DNA of 64,000 bases, taken from Pomphorhynchus laevis (taxonomy: Eukaryota; Acanthocephala; Palaeacanthocephala; Echinorhynchida; Pomphorhynchidae). The stretch is taken from positions 124,001-188,000 of the forward strand of contig WNNJ02001572.1 in NCBI GenBank assembly GCA_012934845.2. Reading direction: 5' to 3'. Under the pieces are notes generated by a model. The model saw only the letters and a list, made by a program, of their open reading frames with translations, did not search any database and had not been told where the DNA came from. Shown here piece by piece: positions 43,285 through 56,375 of the stretch (position 1 is the stretch's first letter; each line of letters starts with the position of its first letter). Made by a program: the position numbers and the translations under genes.

Positions 43285-43434
43285 CCTAAGTGGTCAACTG
43301 CCGTTCGACAGTAAGATCGTGAAAGAACTCAAAGATGACATTTTGCAAAACCGAGTTGCTTCGAACTTGTTCTACACTGATGTGTCTAAGTATGGAACCT
43401 CTTTTGTGTTGCAATGCATGCAGCCATCAATTAA
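43285..43434 (+). CDS. Putative serine/threonine kinase exon (C-lobe)
   Basis: The exon lies between acceptor TTTAATATAG and donor GTAAGT. It reads LSGQLPFDSKIVKELKDDIL, QNRVASNLFYTDVSKYGTSF and VLQCMQPSI. The pattern G-x-L-P-F-D ... L-x-x-x-I-x-x-x-R-V ... V-S ... L-x-x-M-L-Q-P resembles kinase subdomains IX to XI, closest from memory to testis-specific kinases (TSSK) or AMPK-related kinases. No catalytic residues fall in this part, and no neighbouring exon was recognised. The downstream intron would contain the minisatellite at 44083. The exon itself is well supported, the family only moderately. Confidence 0.5.
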
Positions 43435-44082
43435 GTAAGTATCACTTTTACATATACAATTATTTATTATAATATATATTATTATATATATTATTATAAA
43501 TATATATTATATAATATAATACTTTATTATATTATTTTATTATTTTACTTTGTTTATTACTTTTGTCTCACTTATATATCTGTTAAGGCAAACATCTATA
43601 CATGATAATGGCTTAATTCTTAACTGATATATTTGAACAATTTATATTGTAAGCTTATATATCGAAAATAAAACACAAGTTAGTGTTAACAGTCTGCTGA
43701 AGAAAGCTCACATTTGGCATGATCATATCAGATAAATATGCCTACGTATTATATATAAATGTCGATCTAAACTGAAATGAATGAAAAATTACATTGTTAT
43801 TTATTATTAATTTATATTAAATAATTTTACTTACAAAAATAATGACATAATAACGAAATAATTTCGTTTAATTTTTATATTTTGTGCATTAAAATGGCAT
43901 TATGTACATGCTGAAATATCGCAAAAGCTTTTTATCTACAAATAAAGTTTATTAGTTGTTTTAAATTAAAATCAGAACGCATGTTCTGATTTTAATCTGG
44001 CAAAAGAAAATAAAATTATAAATAAAGATATATATATATTTATGTATGTTTTACATCTATTGCCCCATTATTTTAGCAAAAT

Positions 44083-46944
44083 AATGCTAAAATAAATAAA
44101 TATTGATAGTGATAAAACAAATATAAAATATTTTTTATATATAAACTATTGAATATTTAGCTTTTCGTTTACACAAAAATATAAGATATGTTTATATTAA
44201 ATAAATAATGATTAAATAAATAAATAATGATAGTGATAAAACAAATATAAGATATGTTTTATATATAAACTATTGAATATTTAGCTTTTCATTAACACAA
44301 AAATATAAGATATGTTTATATTAAATAAATAATGCTAAAATAAATAAATATTGATAGTGATAAAACAAATATAAAATATTTTTTATATATAAACTATTGA
44401 ATATTTAGCTTTTCGTTTACACAAAAATATAAGATATGTTTATATTAAATAAATAATGATTAAATAAATAAATAATAACGATAGAACAAATATAAGATAT
44501 GTTTTATATATAAACTATTGAATATTTAGCTTTTTATTAACACAAAAATATAAGATATGTTTATATTAAATAAATAATGATTAAATAAATAAATAATAAC
44601 GATAGAACAAATATAAGATATGTTTTATATATAAACCATTGAATATATAGCTTTTCATTAACACAAAAATTTAAGATATGTTTATATAGAATAAATAATG
44701 AAAAGATAAATAAATAATAATAACGATAAAACAAATATAAGATATGTTTTATATATAAACTATTGAATATTTAGCTTTTTATTAACACAAAAATATAAGA
44801 TATGTTTATATTAAATAAATAATGATAAAATAAATAAATATTGATAGTGATAAAACAAATATAAAATATTTTTTATATATAAACTATTGAATATTTAGCT
44901 TTTCGTTTACACAAAAATATAAGATATGTTTATATTAAATAAATAATGATTAAATAAATAAATAATGATAGTGATAAAACAAATATAAGATATGTTTTAT
45001 ATATAAACTATTGAATATTTAGCTTTTCATTAACACAAAAATATAAGATATGTTTATATTAAATAAATAATGCTAAAATAAATAAATATTGATAGTGATA
45101 AAACAAATATAAAATATTTTTTATATATAAACTATTGAATATTTAGCTTTTTATTTTACCCAAATATATAAGATATGTTTATATTAAATAAATAATGATA
45201 AATAAATAATAACGATAACACAAATATAATATGTTTTATATATAAACTTTTAAATATTTAGCTTATTATTAACTCAAAAATATAAGATATGTTTATATTA
45301 AATAAATAATGATAAGATAAATAAATAATGATATTGATAAAACAAATATAAGATATGTTTATATATAAACTATTGAATATTTAGCTTTTTATTAACACAA
45401 AAATATAAGATATGTTTATATTAAATAAATAATGATAAAATAAATAAATAATGATAGTGATAAAACAAATATAAGATATGTTTTATATATAAACTATTGA
45501 ATATTTAGCTTTTCATTAACACAAAAATATAAGATATGTTTATATTAAATAAATAATGATTAAATAAATAAATAATAACGATAGAACAAATATAAGATAT
45601 GTTTTATATATAAACTATTGAATATTTAGCTTTTCATTAACACAAAAATATAAGATATGTTTATATTAAATAAATAATGATAAAATAAATAAATAATGAT
45701 AGTGATAAAACAAATATAAGATATGTTTTATATATAAACTATTGAATATTTAGCTTTTTATTAACACAAAAATATAAGATATGTTTATATTAAATAAATA
45801 ATGATAAAATAAATAAATAATAACGATAAAACAAATATAAGATATGTTTTATATATAAACTATTGAATATTTAGCTTTTCATTTACTCAAAAATAAAAAA
45901 TATGTTTATATTAAAAAAGTAATGATAAGGTAAATAAATAATGATATTGATAAAACAAATATAAGATATGCTTTATATCTAAACTATGGAATATTTAGCT
46001 TTTCGTTTACACAAAAATATAAGATATGTTTATATTAAATAAATAATGATTAAATAAATAAATAATAACGATAAAACAAATATAAGATATGTTTTATATA
46101 TAAACTATTGAATATTTAGCTTTTCATTAACACAAAAATATAAGATATGTTTATATTAAATAAATAATGATTAAATAAATAAATAATAACGATAGAACAA
46201 ATATAAGATATGTTTTATATATAAACTATTGAATATTTAGCTTTTTATTAACACAAAAATATAAGATATGTTTATATTAAATAAATAATGATTAAATAAA
46301 TAAATAATGATAGTGATAAAACAAATATAAGATATGTTTTATATATAAACTATTGAATATTTAGCTTTTCATTAACACAAAAATATAAGATATGTTTATA
46401 TTAAATAAATAATGATAAAATAAATAAATAATGATAGTGATAAAACAAATATAAGATATGTTTTATATATAAACTATTGAATATTTAGCTTTTTATTAAC
46501 ACAAAAATATAAGATATGTTTATATTAAATAAATAATGATAAAATAAATAAATAATAACGATAAAACAAATATAAGATATGTTTTATATATAAACTATTG
46601 AATATTTAGCTTTTCATTAACACAAAAATATAAGATATGTTTATATTAAATAAATAATGATAAAATAAATAAATAATAACGATAAAACAAATATAAGATA
46701 TGTTTTATATATAAACTATTGAATATTTAGCTTTTTATTAACACAAAAATATAAGATATGTTTATATTAAATAAATAATGATTAAATAAATAAATAATAA
46801 CGATAAAACAAATATAAGATATGTTTTATATATAAACTATTGAATATTTAGCTTTTTATTAACACAAAAATATAAGATATGTTTATATTTAATAAATAAT
46901 GAAAAGATAAATAATGATAACGATAAAACAAATATAAGATATGT
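44083..46944. repeat. Minisatellite array, about 23 x 122 bp
   Basis: The unit contains AACTATTGAATATTTAGCTTT and AAAATATAAGATATGTTTAT, with a variable block of TAAATAAATAATGATAGTGAT or TAAATAAATAATAACGATAA. Twenty-three occurrences of the core word lie at spacings of 110-127 bp. Variants are not random. From about unit 17 the words GCTTTTCATTAAC and GCTTTTTATTAAC alternate, suggesting a two-unit (about 245 bp) higher-order repeat, and the three-unit pattern at 44083-44450 recurs at about 44820-45180. Very AT-rich with no coding capacity. It is possibly intronic to the kinase gene. Confidence 0.95.
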
Positions 46945-48439
46945 TCAGCAATGATCAGACACCGTTGCAACTTATTCTCTAAATATAAACAAAGTGATGT
47001 TGATTGCTCGGTTTTATTGCGAGTTTCGGAATAAAGTATAAAGTTACAAGATGTAAGCGTGAGAATAAGCTTCACTTTGAACAGAAGCTTAATAGAAAAT
47101 CTTTAATCTGCTTATAATGACTAAAAGCAAGAAAATAAAAGGCAACCAGCCAATTGCATATGAATTTAATTTGTTTATCTCGAGGAATGATCTATTTGAA
47201 CGTCACGAAGGGGCATGCGATTTGAAAAAAATACGGTGTTTGAACAGTTGTTGTACCATATGCAGCTGCAAAGGATATTTTGACAAGGATTTTTTTAAAA
47301 GATCATACTATTTTTTAACATAATTAATAAACACAGTCGTTTTATTAAGAGTAATCATAATATTACCGAAGCTGTTGGTGCTGGAGGGTTTTTTCTTGTA
47401 GTCGTCCATTTAAAAAGGTTCCAATACGATAAACTTTCTGTTGGCCAAGGATGACTAAATTTACCGTTTTTCTTTAAAGGAAGTATTTTATCAGTCTAAA
47501 AGCGTTAGTGATTTTAAATAGACGCAATTAGATGATTCAAATACCTCTGGGATCTGTAAGGGAAAGTTTCTCATGTTTCTGAAATAATTTTGCAGATAAG
47601 CAGTTTAGTGTTAATCTAAATTAATAATACGATTTGATTTATGTTATTATCGAATTAACACGAAAAGGCATTATGCATTAGCAAGACTTAATTTATTGTA
47701 CACTTTGTCTTTTTGTGAGACAGTGAGTAACTTCGTTAAAAGTGCAACTTTTATTAATTGTGCTGGCTATGGGCTTTGCGTATTATTATTTATGTTAATG
47801 AATTTTTATTATTTATTAAGTATTATAAATTAAGAGCACAAAATTTAAGTATTTATACAAAATATATAAATACTTATAATATAAATACAAGATAACCTCT
47901 GGGCTTAGCTGGTGCTACCGAGCGCTTCTTCTGGGTTGCAGGTAGGGGAACTTTATTTAGATATTAACGAAAACTGCGAAATAAGATGTCTTCGGACCGA
48001 CGAATAAGCAGTCATGGACAAGCAGCGGCGAAGCTATCGCGACGGTGGAATATGAGGTGGCTCCCTTATTCCTATAAAATGCCGTACTAACTCAGAAGGA
48101 GCTTAGCTTCGTGACATGGCGAGTCTGTCTACCATTAATAAGAACATGTCAATGGCTCGTTTTAGTCACAATTATCTTAGGACTTCATAATCCATCGATA
48201 TTGACACTCTCTTGCGGTATTTTAAACTTAAACAAGCACACGAACTTATCTAATACCAGCTGGTCGCGGATTCAACATCAATGGCTGCTTATTTAGGAAG
48301 GAATTGCTGCGATAGTCGAACGTGGCCGAGACTGCAGTATAATGACTTATGACCTTTTTATCATGTTTTCCTGCTGTCTTGTGATTTTGAGATCAACGGT
48401 CAATTAGGCCTAGACCTTAAATGTAATATATTTATACAA
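46945..48439. other. Unassigned region after the minisatellite
   Basis: A short + strand frame at 47117-47323 (MTKSKKIKGNQPIAYEF, with a cysteine-rich LNSCCTICSCKGYF) has no family I recognise and could be chance. The more GC-rich stretch 47890-48340 looks like retroelement untranslated or decayed coding sequence but could not be assigned. Confidence 0.3.
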
Positions 48440-49990
48440 GATAACACATACAAAAGGAAACGGCTTTACACCAACATTACGACAAATCGAATGACAAATC
48501 GAAGAGGTAAAGTAAGACAATTGGAAAACAATACAGCAAAATTTCTCAACACGAATCAAATGAGTCACCTTAATTTGTCGAGCACAAAATTGCCTGCAAC
48601 GGAGAGGCCTGCCTAGTTTGGGTTACTGTTTCTGTACCTCGCAAAATACCTAAGAAATTCTTCGATCAAAGATTTCTCTGTGGTTTTTGCTCTTCTTACC
48701 GACATCAGAGTATATCAAATATATGCCAAAATCAGTTTAAACAGTTCATGGATATATTAGTTCGCTTCGAGCATCTGAAAAACAATTTAAAACAACTTAC
48801 TACCCAACAGAAAAGAATACAAACTTAAAAAAAATCAAAGTCTTGTACACACTCCTACCAGTTCAATGATGAAAACTGTTCAATCTAATGTTACAAAAGC
48901 TTTGTTTGCAACAGCTTCAATCCCAATATAAGGTTTAACATACCAGTCAATTTATAAAGAAATAAAATGAGCTAAGAGGAGAGAATATAATAATTTCAGG
49001 AATTGCTCCCACGATGAACGATGCTGAAATATACCAAGATATATGTAAGCAATTGAATATTGTAGTTCCCATACAACGGAATATATAACGCGAAAAATTG
49101 GGAAGTTAAATAAAGACTGCAATAAGCTTTTTATTAAGGTTGGTAAGGCTCAATGTCATCAACTACTGAAGAGTGCGAAATGTTTGCGAAACTATGAAGC
49201 ATACCAAGGAGTGTATATTCAACTATATCTATCTTTCTAAACAAGAAACGTATTGTAAACTAAGAACAAAGTGTCGTTTCTCTCAATTGAACAATCTGTT
49301 AAACACTTTGTTATTCACGTGAAACAAGTTAGAGGAAAGTTGGTGTTCAAGAGTCGAGAGTCTTTCAACACTTGATCCACTTAATATCCGACCAGAAAGA
49401 ATAGACAAAATATGCATCAATATATTATATGCTTTGAGTTGGTCCCAACCATCTTGAAATGCAATAATTTCGAGCATATATCTTTGTCGTATTCCAAAGT
49501 GTTATACACTAATATCCGAGGGCTAATCAGTAAACAAGATAAAATTCTAAATGTTGCTTGTGCAACCAATTCAGATATTATCATGTTAACTGAAACATGA
49601 TTGGCAGATTAACAAAACATAAATATTCCGGTATATCTCCATTTCCATAGCAAACGTGATCATAAGGGTGGTGGTTTATCGTTTATGAACAAGCACAACA
49701 TTTCCACAGTGAGCTTATAACTAAATTACTTCTCTGAACATGTAGAGTTACTAGCTGTAAACTTGAGCAAGACGCTCCGTAATGGTGTCTTATAACTGCT
49801 ACTCGTCATTATTTATCTCCCAGCATCAGGGAAAAGGACATATGCATAAATATCTTACAATCCCAATTTGATTATCTCTAGAGTCGTGGCTTGAAACAAT
49901 ATGTTCATCGCAGGTGTTAATTAGGACGTGTTTTATGTTAAAAACGCATCTTCAATATTAAGTTCTAATGTACGAACCACGCTAGATACG
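48440..49990 (+). mobile_element. Decayed CR1-like LINE 5' half (ORF1 finger + endonuclease)
   Basis: The + strand encodes IACNGEACLVWVTVSVPRK and FLCGFCSSYRHQSISNICQ (the PHD-like finger of ORF1, 48585-48730), a middle part IISGIAPTMNDAEIYQDICK (48990-49060), then the ORF2 endonuclease start VLYTNIRGLISKQDKILNVA, SDIIMLTET and DHKGGGLSFM (49500-49690). Many stops and shifts follow, and the reverse transcriptase half is missing. It is older than the lineage A and B copies. Confidence 0.7.
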
Positions 49991-50199
49991 TTTATTCCCT
50001 TACGACCTCTCATACGAATTCATTAAGTATTATTTTTTAAATTATAATATAAAATTTAAATTACTTCAGTTAAGCCATGGTATATTAGAAAAATTGAATT
50101 TTTTTGATGATATTAAATCTTTCAGTGTAAAATATTAAATATTAAATATTAAAGATTGAATATCACATATTTATTAAATATCATATATTAATAATTAAT

Positions 50200-52387
50200 T
50201 AATCTTATATTCGGAAAATGATATATATATGTTATAATATCTATAACGCATAACTAATAAAAATAAAACCATCAAATAAATATAAATATATGGATAAAAT
50301 TGAATTATTATAATTCTCAAATATTTTGATAAATCAAAATTATTTAAACCTGTAAGGATAATATCGTTAGGATATTATCGTAAAAATAAAGAAGCGTTAG
50401 AGAAATTAATTAATCTTATATTCGGAAAAAGATATACATATATATATGTTATAATATCTATAACGCATATCTAATAAAAATTAAACCATCAAGTAAATAT
50501 AAATAGAGCAAAAGAATAAACTTTAAATATAATTACTTGAGATTTTAATACGCTTTATATAAATCTAGATTTAGTAGATATTAAAGAAGCTTTAGAAAAA
50601 TTTATTAATCTTATATACAATAAGTTATACATACATATGCTATAACAACTACAACACCCATCTAACAGAAATTAAATTGACTTTGTAGTCAAAACAATAT
50701 TTTCATTGCCATATTTTATTTCTTTTGAAGAAAATATTATAGGAAATTATTATAAAATATGAAAGAAAATTAATAAAGAATGCTATCAAATAAAATTTAC
50801 AATTCCTTATATTTGTTAAAAAGAAAATGAAAATAACAAACAATTATAAAAGGAAAGATAAAATTAATAAAGATATGTATAAAGAACTTACAAAATTAAA
50901 GGATAACTATATAATAACAACTATTGATAAAGCTAGTAATAACTTTGTCTTCATATGCAAAAAGCTTTATTATGATATACTAATGAAAGAGGTTAATTCT
51001 AATGATTTAAATGTAAATGCAAGATTAAAAAGGAATAGTGGCTGAAACCTGATAACATATCAGTTCCATCATATCACCTCTAATTCCTTTACTTTTGTAA
51101 GTTGATTACTAGTAGAAGCTTAAATACATAACAGATTAAAATTTGGAAATTTTAATACAGCACTATCTAATCTGTACAAGGCCTTGAATAGAAATTCAGA
51201 TGAAAAGTATAATACATTCCAATAAGCCACAGTGTTATGCCAATTGAGAAAGGAATTAAATTATGAAATATAAACGTATTTCGTGAATGTGGAAAGAATA
51301 AAATCAGCTAACTGAGTCTAGGTATTTTATATAATTAATAGATTAATTATAATCACGATTAAAATTTAAATAATAAAATAATTATAAATAATAAATAATT
51401 CTTATATTTGGAAAATTTATCGTTTATTATTTACATTAAATTCTTACTTTAGTAAGCTGATTAATAGCAAAGAGGGAATTAAAATAACAAACAATTATAA
51501 AAGGAAAGATCAAATTAATAAAGATATGTATACAGAACTTACTTAATTAAAGGATAACTATATAATAACAACTATTGATAAAGCTAGTAATAACTTTGTC
51601 TTCATATGCAAAAAGCTTTATTATGATATACTAATGAAAGAGGTTAATTCTAATGATTTAAATGTAAATCCAACATATGAACGTAGTGAGTTGAGTTTAG
51701 AAACAATTATTACAAGTCACTGTTCTATAATGGATAAAAAGGGTATAAAGGTTGAATTAGATAATAAAACTATACCTATATTATATTGGAATCCAAAATT
51801 ACATAAAAATCCAATAAAACCTAGGTTCATATGTAGTGCGTTTAAATGTACATTAAAACCACTTTCTGTCTATATGAATAAAATACTTAAAGTAATTAAA
51901 GCACACTTTTAAAAAATATTGCAAGGTAATCGAAATTAATACTGGTATAAAACACTATTTCAGTATTAATTCTACAAAAGAATTTTTAGAACAGACAAAA
52001 GGAATAAATTTTCAAAATATAAATACATACGATTTTAGTACGCTTTATACAAATCTAGATTTAGTAGATATTAAAGAAGCGTTAGTAAAATTAATTAATC
52101 TTATATTCGGAAAAATATATACATATATGTTATAATAATTATAACGCCTATCTAACAAAAATTAAACCATCAAGTAAATATAAATATATGGATAAAATTG
52201 AATTAATAGAATCCTTAAATATTTTGATAAATCAAAATTATTTAAAAGTAGGGACATCTATATTTAGACAAGTAAAAGGTGTTCCAATGGGTGGTAATAG
52301 TAGCCCAATTATAGCTGACTTGTTTTTAAGCTTTATAGAATATAAATTTGTTCATAACTGTTTAAAAAAGAAATCTAAATTATATAA
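50200..52387 (+). mobile_element. Penelope-like element cluster with repeated partial copies
   Basis: At least two overlapping copies lie in the same direction. The segment at 50827-51020 (NYIITTIDKASNNFVFICK) is repeated at 51483-51680, which continues through IPILYWNPKLHKNPIKPRFI, TYDFSTLYTNLDL (52030) and VKGVPMGGNSSPIIADLFLS (52275). Motif A fragments also occur at 50210-50330, 50400-50480 and 50550-50650. The last copy stops at 52385, where a LINE begins, just before its YIDD motif. The sequence is closely similar to the - strand copy at 25318-26067. Confidence 0.82.
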
Positions 52388-52440
52388 ACTAAAAAAGTTT
52401 GAGAGATTAATATACACACAAATTACATTACAAACATCTT

Positions 52441-52600
52441 ACAACGACAACCATCGACGACAACCATCGACGACAACCATCGACGACAACCATCGACGAC
52501 AACCATCGACGACAACCATCGACGACAATCATCGACGACAACCATCAACGACAACAATCAACGACAACAATCGACGAAAACCATCGACGACAACCATCGT
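52441..52600. repeat. 13-bp tandem array at a LINE 5' end
   Basis: About twelve copies of CGACGACAACCAT, the later ones with substitutions (CATCAACGACAACAAT variants), end just before the ORF1 ATG at 52603. Because 13 is not a multiple of 3, a frame read through it gives a 13-residue repeating peptide, which is an artefact. Confidence 0.92.
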
Positions 52601-53589
52601 TTATGGGGGGACGTAAGAAAACAACTTAGACCGACACCAACTATGGACAACTGCAATTACGGTGCTCGATACACGACTGCAGCGTCTGGACAACAATAAC
52701 CTGCGACAAGAATAAGGCTAAAGAAGACTTCGTATGTGGTTTTTGTGCCAACAAACTAATCTGCAACCTTTCCAATAAGCACATATCAACATCCAACACG
52801 TCAACTCAAACTACCCCCGTCGTTTCTAATGTCCTTTCTCCACCCACCGACCCTGCCACCATATACACTTCCCATTCCATGTCATCTTCACTCCCCGACA
52901 CCCCACGTCCCGTCCTTCCCGTCTCGTTTCTCAATAACTTGCATCCATCAATCAAAATCACCTCCACCAACCTCCACTATCCTTCCACTCATAACCTTTC
53001 CTCACATCGCTTGCCACCCTCTTTATTATCATTATCCACTATGTCTCCCGTCGTCAAACCAAATCCCTCCAAATCATCAACTGCCAGCACTTCTATAGTG
53101 ATTTCACCTATTCACGTCAATCGTCCTCCTTTACGGAAACGCTTTGCTTCTCGCGATCGTTGCGTCATTGTCACTAATATCACGCCTTCTAACTCCTTAT
53201 CTCCACAAGCACGTCTGAACCACGATGTTTCCGCCTTTAGATTCACCTCTCGTCTATTGTTCCTGCGGATAAACCATCCTTTTTCAAGGACATTTCTCCT
53301 GTCGCATTCATCCGTCTAAACAAATCTTCTAAATCTAATCCTTCCAGGTCCCTCTCCTAAAAATTGTTTTCAAGCATTGCTCTCACGCGTCTTCTGTCCT
53401 CTCTCAACGATTCAAACTCATGTCATCTTCAACCACTCAAATTTTCCCCGATCGCGCCCCTTCTGAAATCGCTCAAATCTCTTCAGCCTGCATCGAAAAA
53501 CGCCGTCGCGAGGAAAACGGCGAAACATCACTCTCCATCCGAAACATAGACGGAAATTTTCAAGTTGTCCACACCCGTCCAAAAATTCG

Positions 53590-56290
53590 ATGGCGCTCCA
53601 TCTCTCCTATGTGTCTTCTCCACTAGACTCTTTCGCCACAGCACACGGTTTCCGCCTCGGTCTCCTCAACACTAGATTTATTCTCAATAAATCCGATCTT
53701 ATCCTCAACCTATTCACCAAGCAATCCATCGATATCTTCTGCCTCACCGAATCCTGGCACTCAGATTCCGACGACCTTTCCATTCGCCGTTTGCTCTCTG
53801 CCGGTTGCTCCCTAGTCGAATCCGCCCGCCCCCTCAGCTCATGCCCTTCTAAATTCTCTAATCATGGCGGCATCGTCGCATTCGCGCGTCACCCAGCGTC
53901 TCTTCGCAAAATCAATCCCCCTTTCAGTCCTTGCATCTCATCCGCTTCATCAACATTCTATCCAACTACAATTACAAATTAATCTCCACTGCCCCCAAAC
54001 ATATACTTGGTGGGGCACTCGACATCATCGCTGTCCCCGATCATTTTGCTGCCTACACCTCACTGTCCATCTCTGATCCTGGTCTATCCGATCACTTTCT
54101 TATCACCCTTGATCTCACTCGCAACCACATCCCTCCTCACACACCTACAATCCGACGTCGCCCTTGGAGAAATCTTGACCACTCCCTTCTCCGCTCTGCC
54201 TTACTCAAATCGTCTCTATCATTACCCACAATAACATATTCATCTACTCACGATCTCGCCTTTCTTTTCGACTCTGAACTCACATCAACTCTCGATATTC
54301 TCTTGCCCTTCAAGTTTCACGCACACCGTCGCTTGCACCATGCCCCATGGTTTGACATCCAATGCCTACTCTCATAACGTCGACTCCGCAATGCTTTTCG
54401 AGCTAACACCCTTCTCTCAGACGTGATTTCCGCTCGATCACTCCGTCTTTCCGTGATTGATATCTTGCTCTTCGCCGGTCTCATCTCAACCTACTACGTA
54501 CCAAATGCAACTCCTTCTGACAGCATAAAAGCATCACTTCATTCAACTCTAAGTCTCTCTGGCATAGTTTAAACTCAATCCTTGCTGGCTCCTCTTCGCC
54601 GTGCAACATCAACGCCAATGATTATTCGTCATTTCTCCAGACTAAAGTATCCACGCTGCTCTCACACACCCCGGTCTCAATCCTATCCCACTCTGCCCAG
54701 TCTACTATCATCCTTTCGGAACTCTTTCATCTTCTCCCTGTATCACCTACAGAAGTATCATATGTCCTCATGTCCTTGCCCAACAAAACCTCACCTGCCG
54801 ATCCCCTGCCTACTCACATATTAAAATCTATATGCTCATCGATATCCCCATTTCTCACAACCTTGTTCAACTCGTCCATCCGCAGTCGTATCTTCCCTTC
54901 ACACTGGAAATCCGCAATCGTTCGTCCCCTCCTTAAGAAACAATCGCTCGACCCCTCCCTTCATTCTAGCTATCGCCACATTTCGCTACTCCCTAATCTT
55001 TCTAAGCTCTTAGAACGCCTCATCTTAATACAAATCCACGCTTATCTCTCCTCATCCAATCTCTACCCTCCTTTCCAATCCGCTTTCCGCTCTAATCACT
55101 CGACAGAAATCGCATGCATAAAAGTGTACAACGACTTACTCATTTCTCGAGACAAGGCTCTATATAGTGTTCTCATCTCCCTCGACCTCTCCTCCGCATT
55201 CGACATTGTCGACCACTCCGTCCTCCTTTCTCGCCTTCGTTATGATTACGGCTTTTCTTCCTCCTCCGTAGCTTGGTTCGCCTCATATCTATCCGACCGT
55301 TCCTTTCGCGTATGTTCTAATTCATCATCCTCCCCTCCCATCCCTATTTTTTTGCGGGGTCCCACAAGGTTCAGTCCTAGGTCCCCTGCTTTTCTCTCTT
55401 CTGCTTGGCGATCTCTCTCCGTTTATCAAACCTTACTCCTTTAACGTCATGCAATACGCCGATGACATTCTAATCTATGCTCATGCACCCGCACATCGCA
55501 TACACGATATTGGCATTTCTGCCTCCAACTGTCTTTCTTCTATCTACAAACGTCTCTCCAATCTCCATCTCGTTCTAAACCCCGAAAAGTCCAAAATAAT
55601 GTGGATTTTCCCACGTAAACCAAGCATATCTCCTCCCATTGTATATTTTGCCTGATCGATCATCCCCATAGTCCACAATCTCACTTTCTTAGGCTTTCAT
55701 TTCGATGATCACCTTTCCCTTAAACCCTTCGTACCGTGACAAGGTACGCTCATCTAACTTAATTCTCCGTGACATCCGCCGTATTCGCTCCCTTATCGAC
55801 TTCCGTTCATGTATGTCTCTTCTTTCATCACTTCTTTTCTCTAAAATCGATTACTGCCTTAGCCTTTTCGCCAATTCTCCAAAATCCATAATTTTACCCC
55901 TACAATGAATAATCAACACTGCCGTTCGAGTGCTCTTTCGTCTCCGTCGCTTCGACCACACATCCACATATCTTGCCCAACTCTCCTGGCCCACCATCCA
56001 CATCCGCATCAAACTCCGCCTTCTTCTCGTAACTTTTCGTCTCATCGCTGTCGGCTCCCATCGTTCATCAACCTTCCTTTCTTAGGACGACACTCGCCCC
56101 ACCTCGATATCGCTGCGTTCCCGTCATACCCTCTTACTCCACGTTCCTAATTACTCCAACAACTATGGTCTCCGATCTATTCTCGCCGCCGCCTCACTCG
56201 CCTGAAATCAACTTCGTCTCGACGTCCGCCGCGATCCCTCCTTTATCACATTCAAACACCTCCTCCGTTCACACCTTCTCGACACCTGAT
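53590..56290 (+). pseudogene. LINE ORF2 (lineage B), multiply frameshifted
   Basis: The ATG at 53590 overlaps the ORF1 tail in the shared CGATGG context. The endonuclease domain spans about 53590-54380 (LLNTRFIL, FCLTESWH, NHGGIVAFARHP, SDHFLITLDL) with a deletion after RKINPPFS. The connecting region 54380-54760 is scrambled in frame. The reverse transcriptase spans 54770-55650 (HWKSAIVRPLLKK, SLDLSSAFDIVDHSVLLSRL, MQYADDILIY). The C-terminal part to 56290 is again shifted. It is clearly less intact than its relative at 9160-12069, so the two copies differ in age. Confidence 0.85.
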
Positions 56291-56375
56291 TAAGTCTTTT
56301 TTGTTGTGGTCATGTAAGCATGCGCTGGAACGCATTTGCCACGTCAAAATAAATCTTTTTTAAATGTACATTTGA

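Larger units (their letters stand above)
52388..56375 (+). mobile_element. CR1/L2-like LINE (lineage B), full length but frameshifted
   Basis: In order: a 5' word AAAAAAGTTTGAGAGATTAA, a 13-bp tandem array, ORF1 from ATG 52603 with the finger LRCSIHDCSVWTTITC and FVCGFCANKLICN, the conserved ORF1 end KIRWRSISP, ORF2 from ATG 53590, and a 3' UTR with CGCATTTGCCAC. ORF2 retains LTESWHSDSDDL, LGGALDIIAVP, GLSDHF, LISLDLSSAFDIVDHSVLL and MQYADDILIY. It is broken by an early stop in ORF1 and at least five frame changes or stops in ORF2. The + strand is C-rich with few G, in contrast to its surroundings. It inserted into a Penelope copy. Confidence 0.9.

Noticed and set aside
44083-46944. Regularly spaced repeats suggesting a CRISPR array
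   Set aside because: The units are contiguous 122-bp tandem repeats without unique spacers, in a eukaryotic genome.
52430-52616. Open frame with repeating DDNHRRQPSTTTI peptide
   Set aside because: It is a read-through of a 13-bp tandem array, which necessarily gives a 13-residue repeat.
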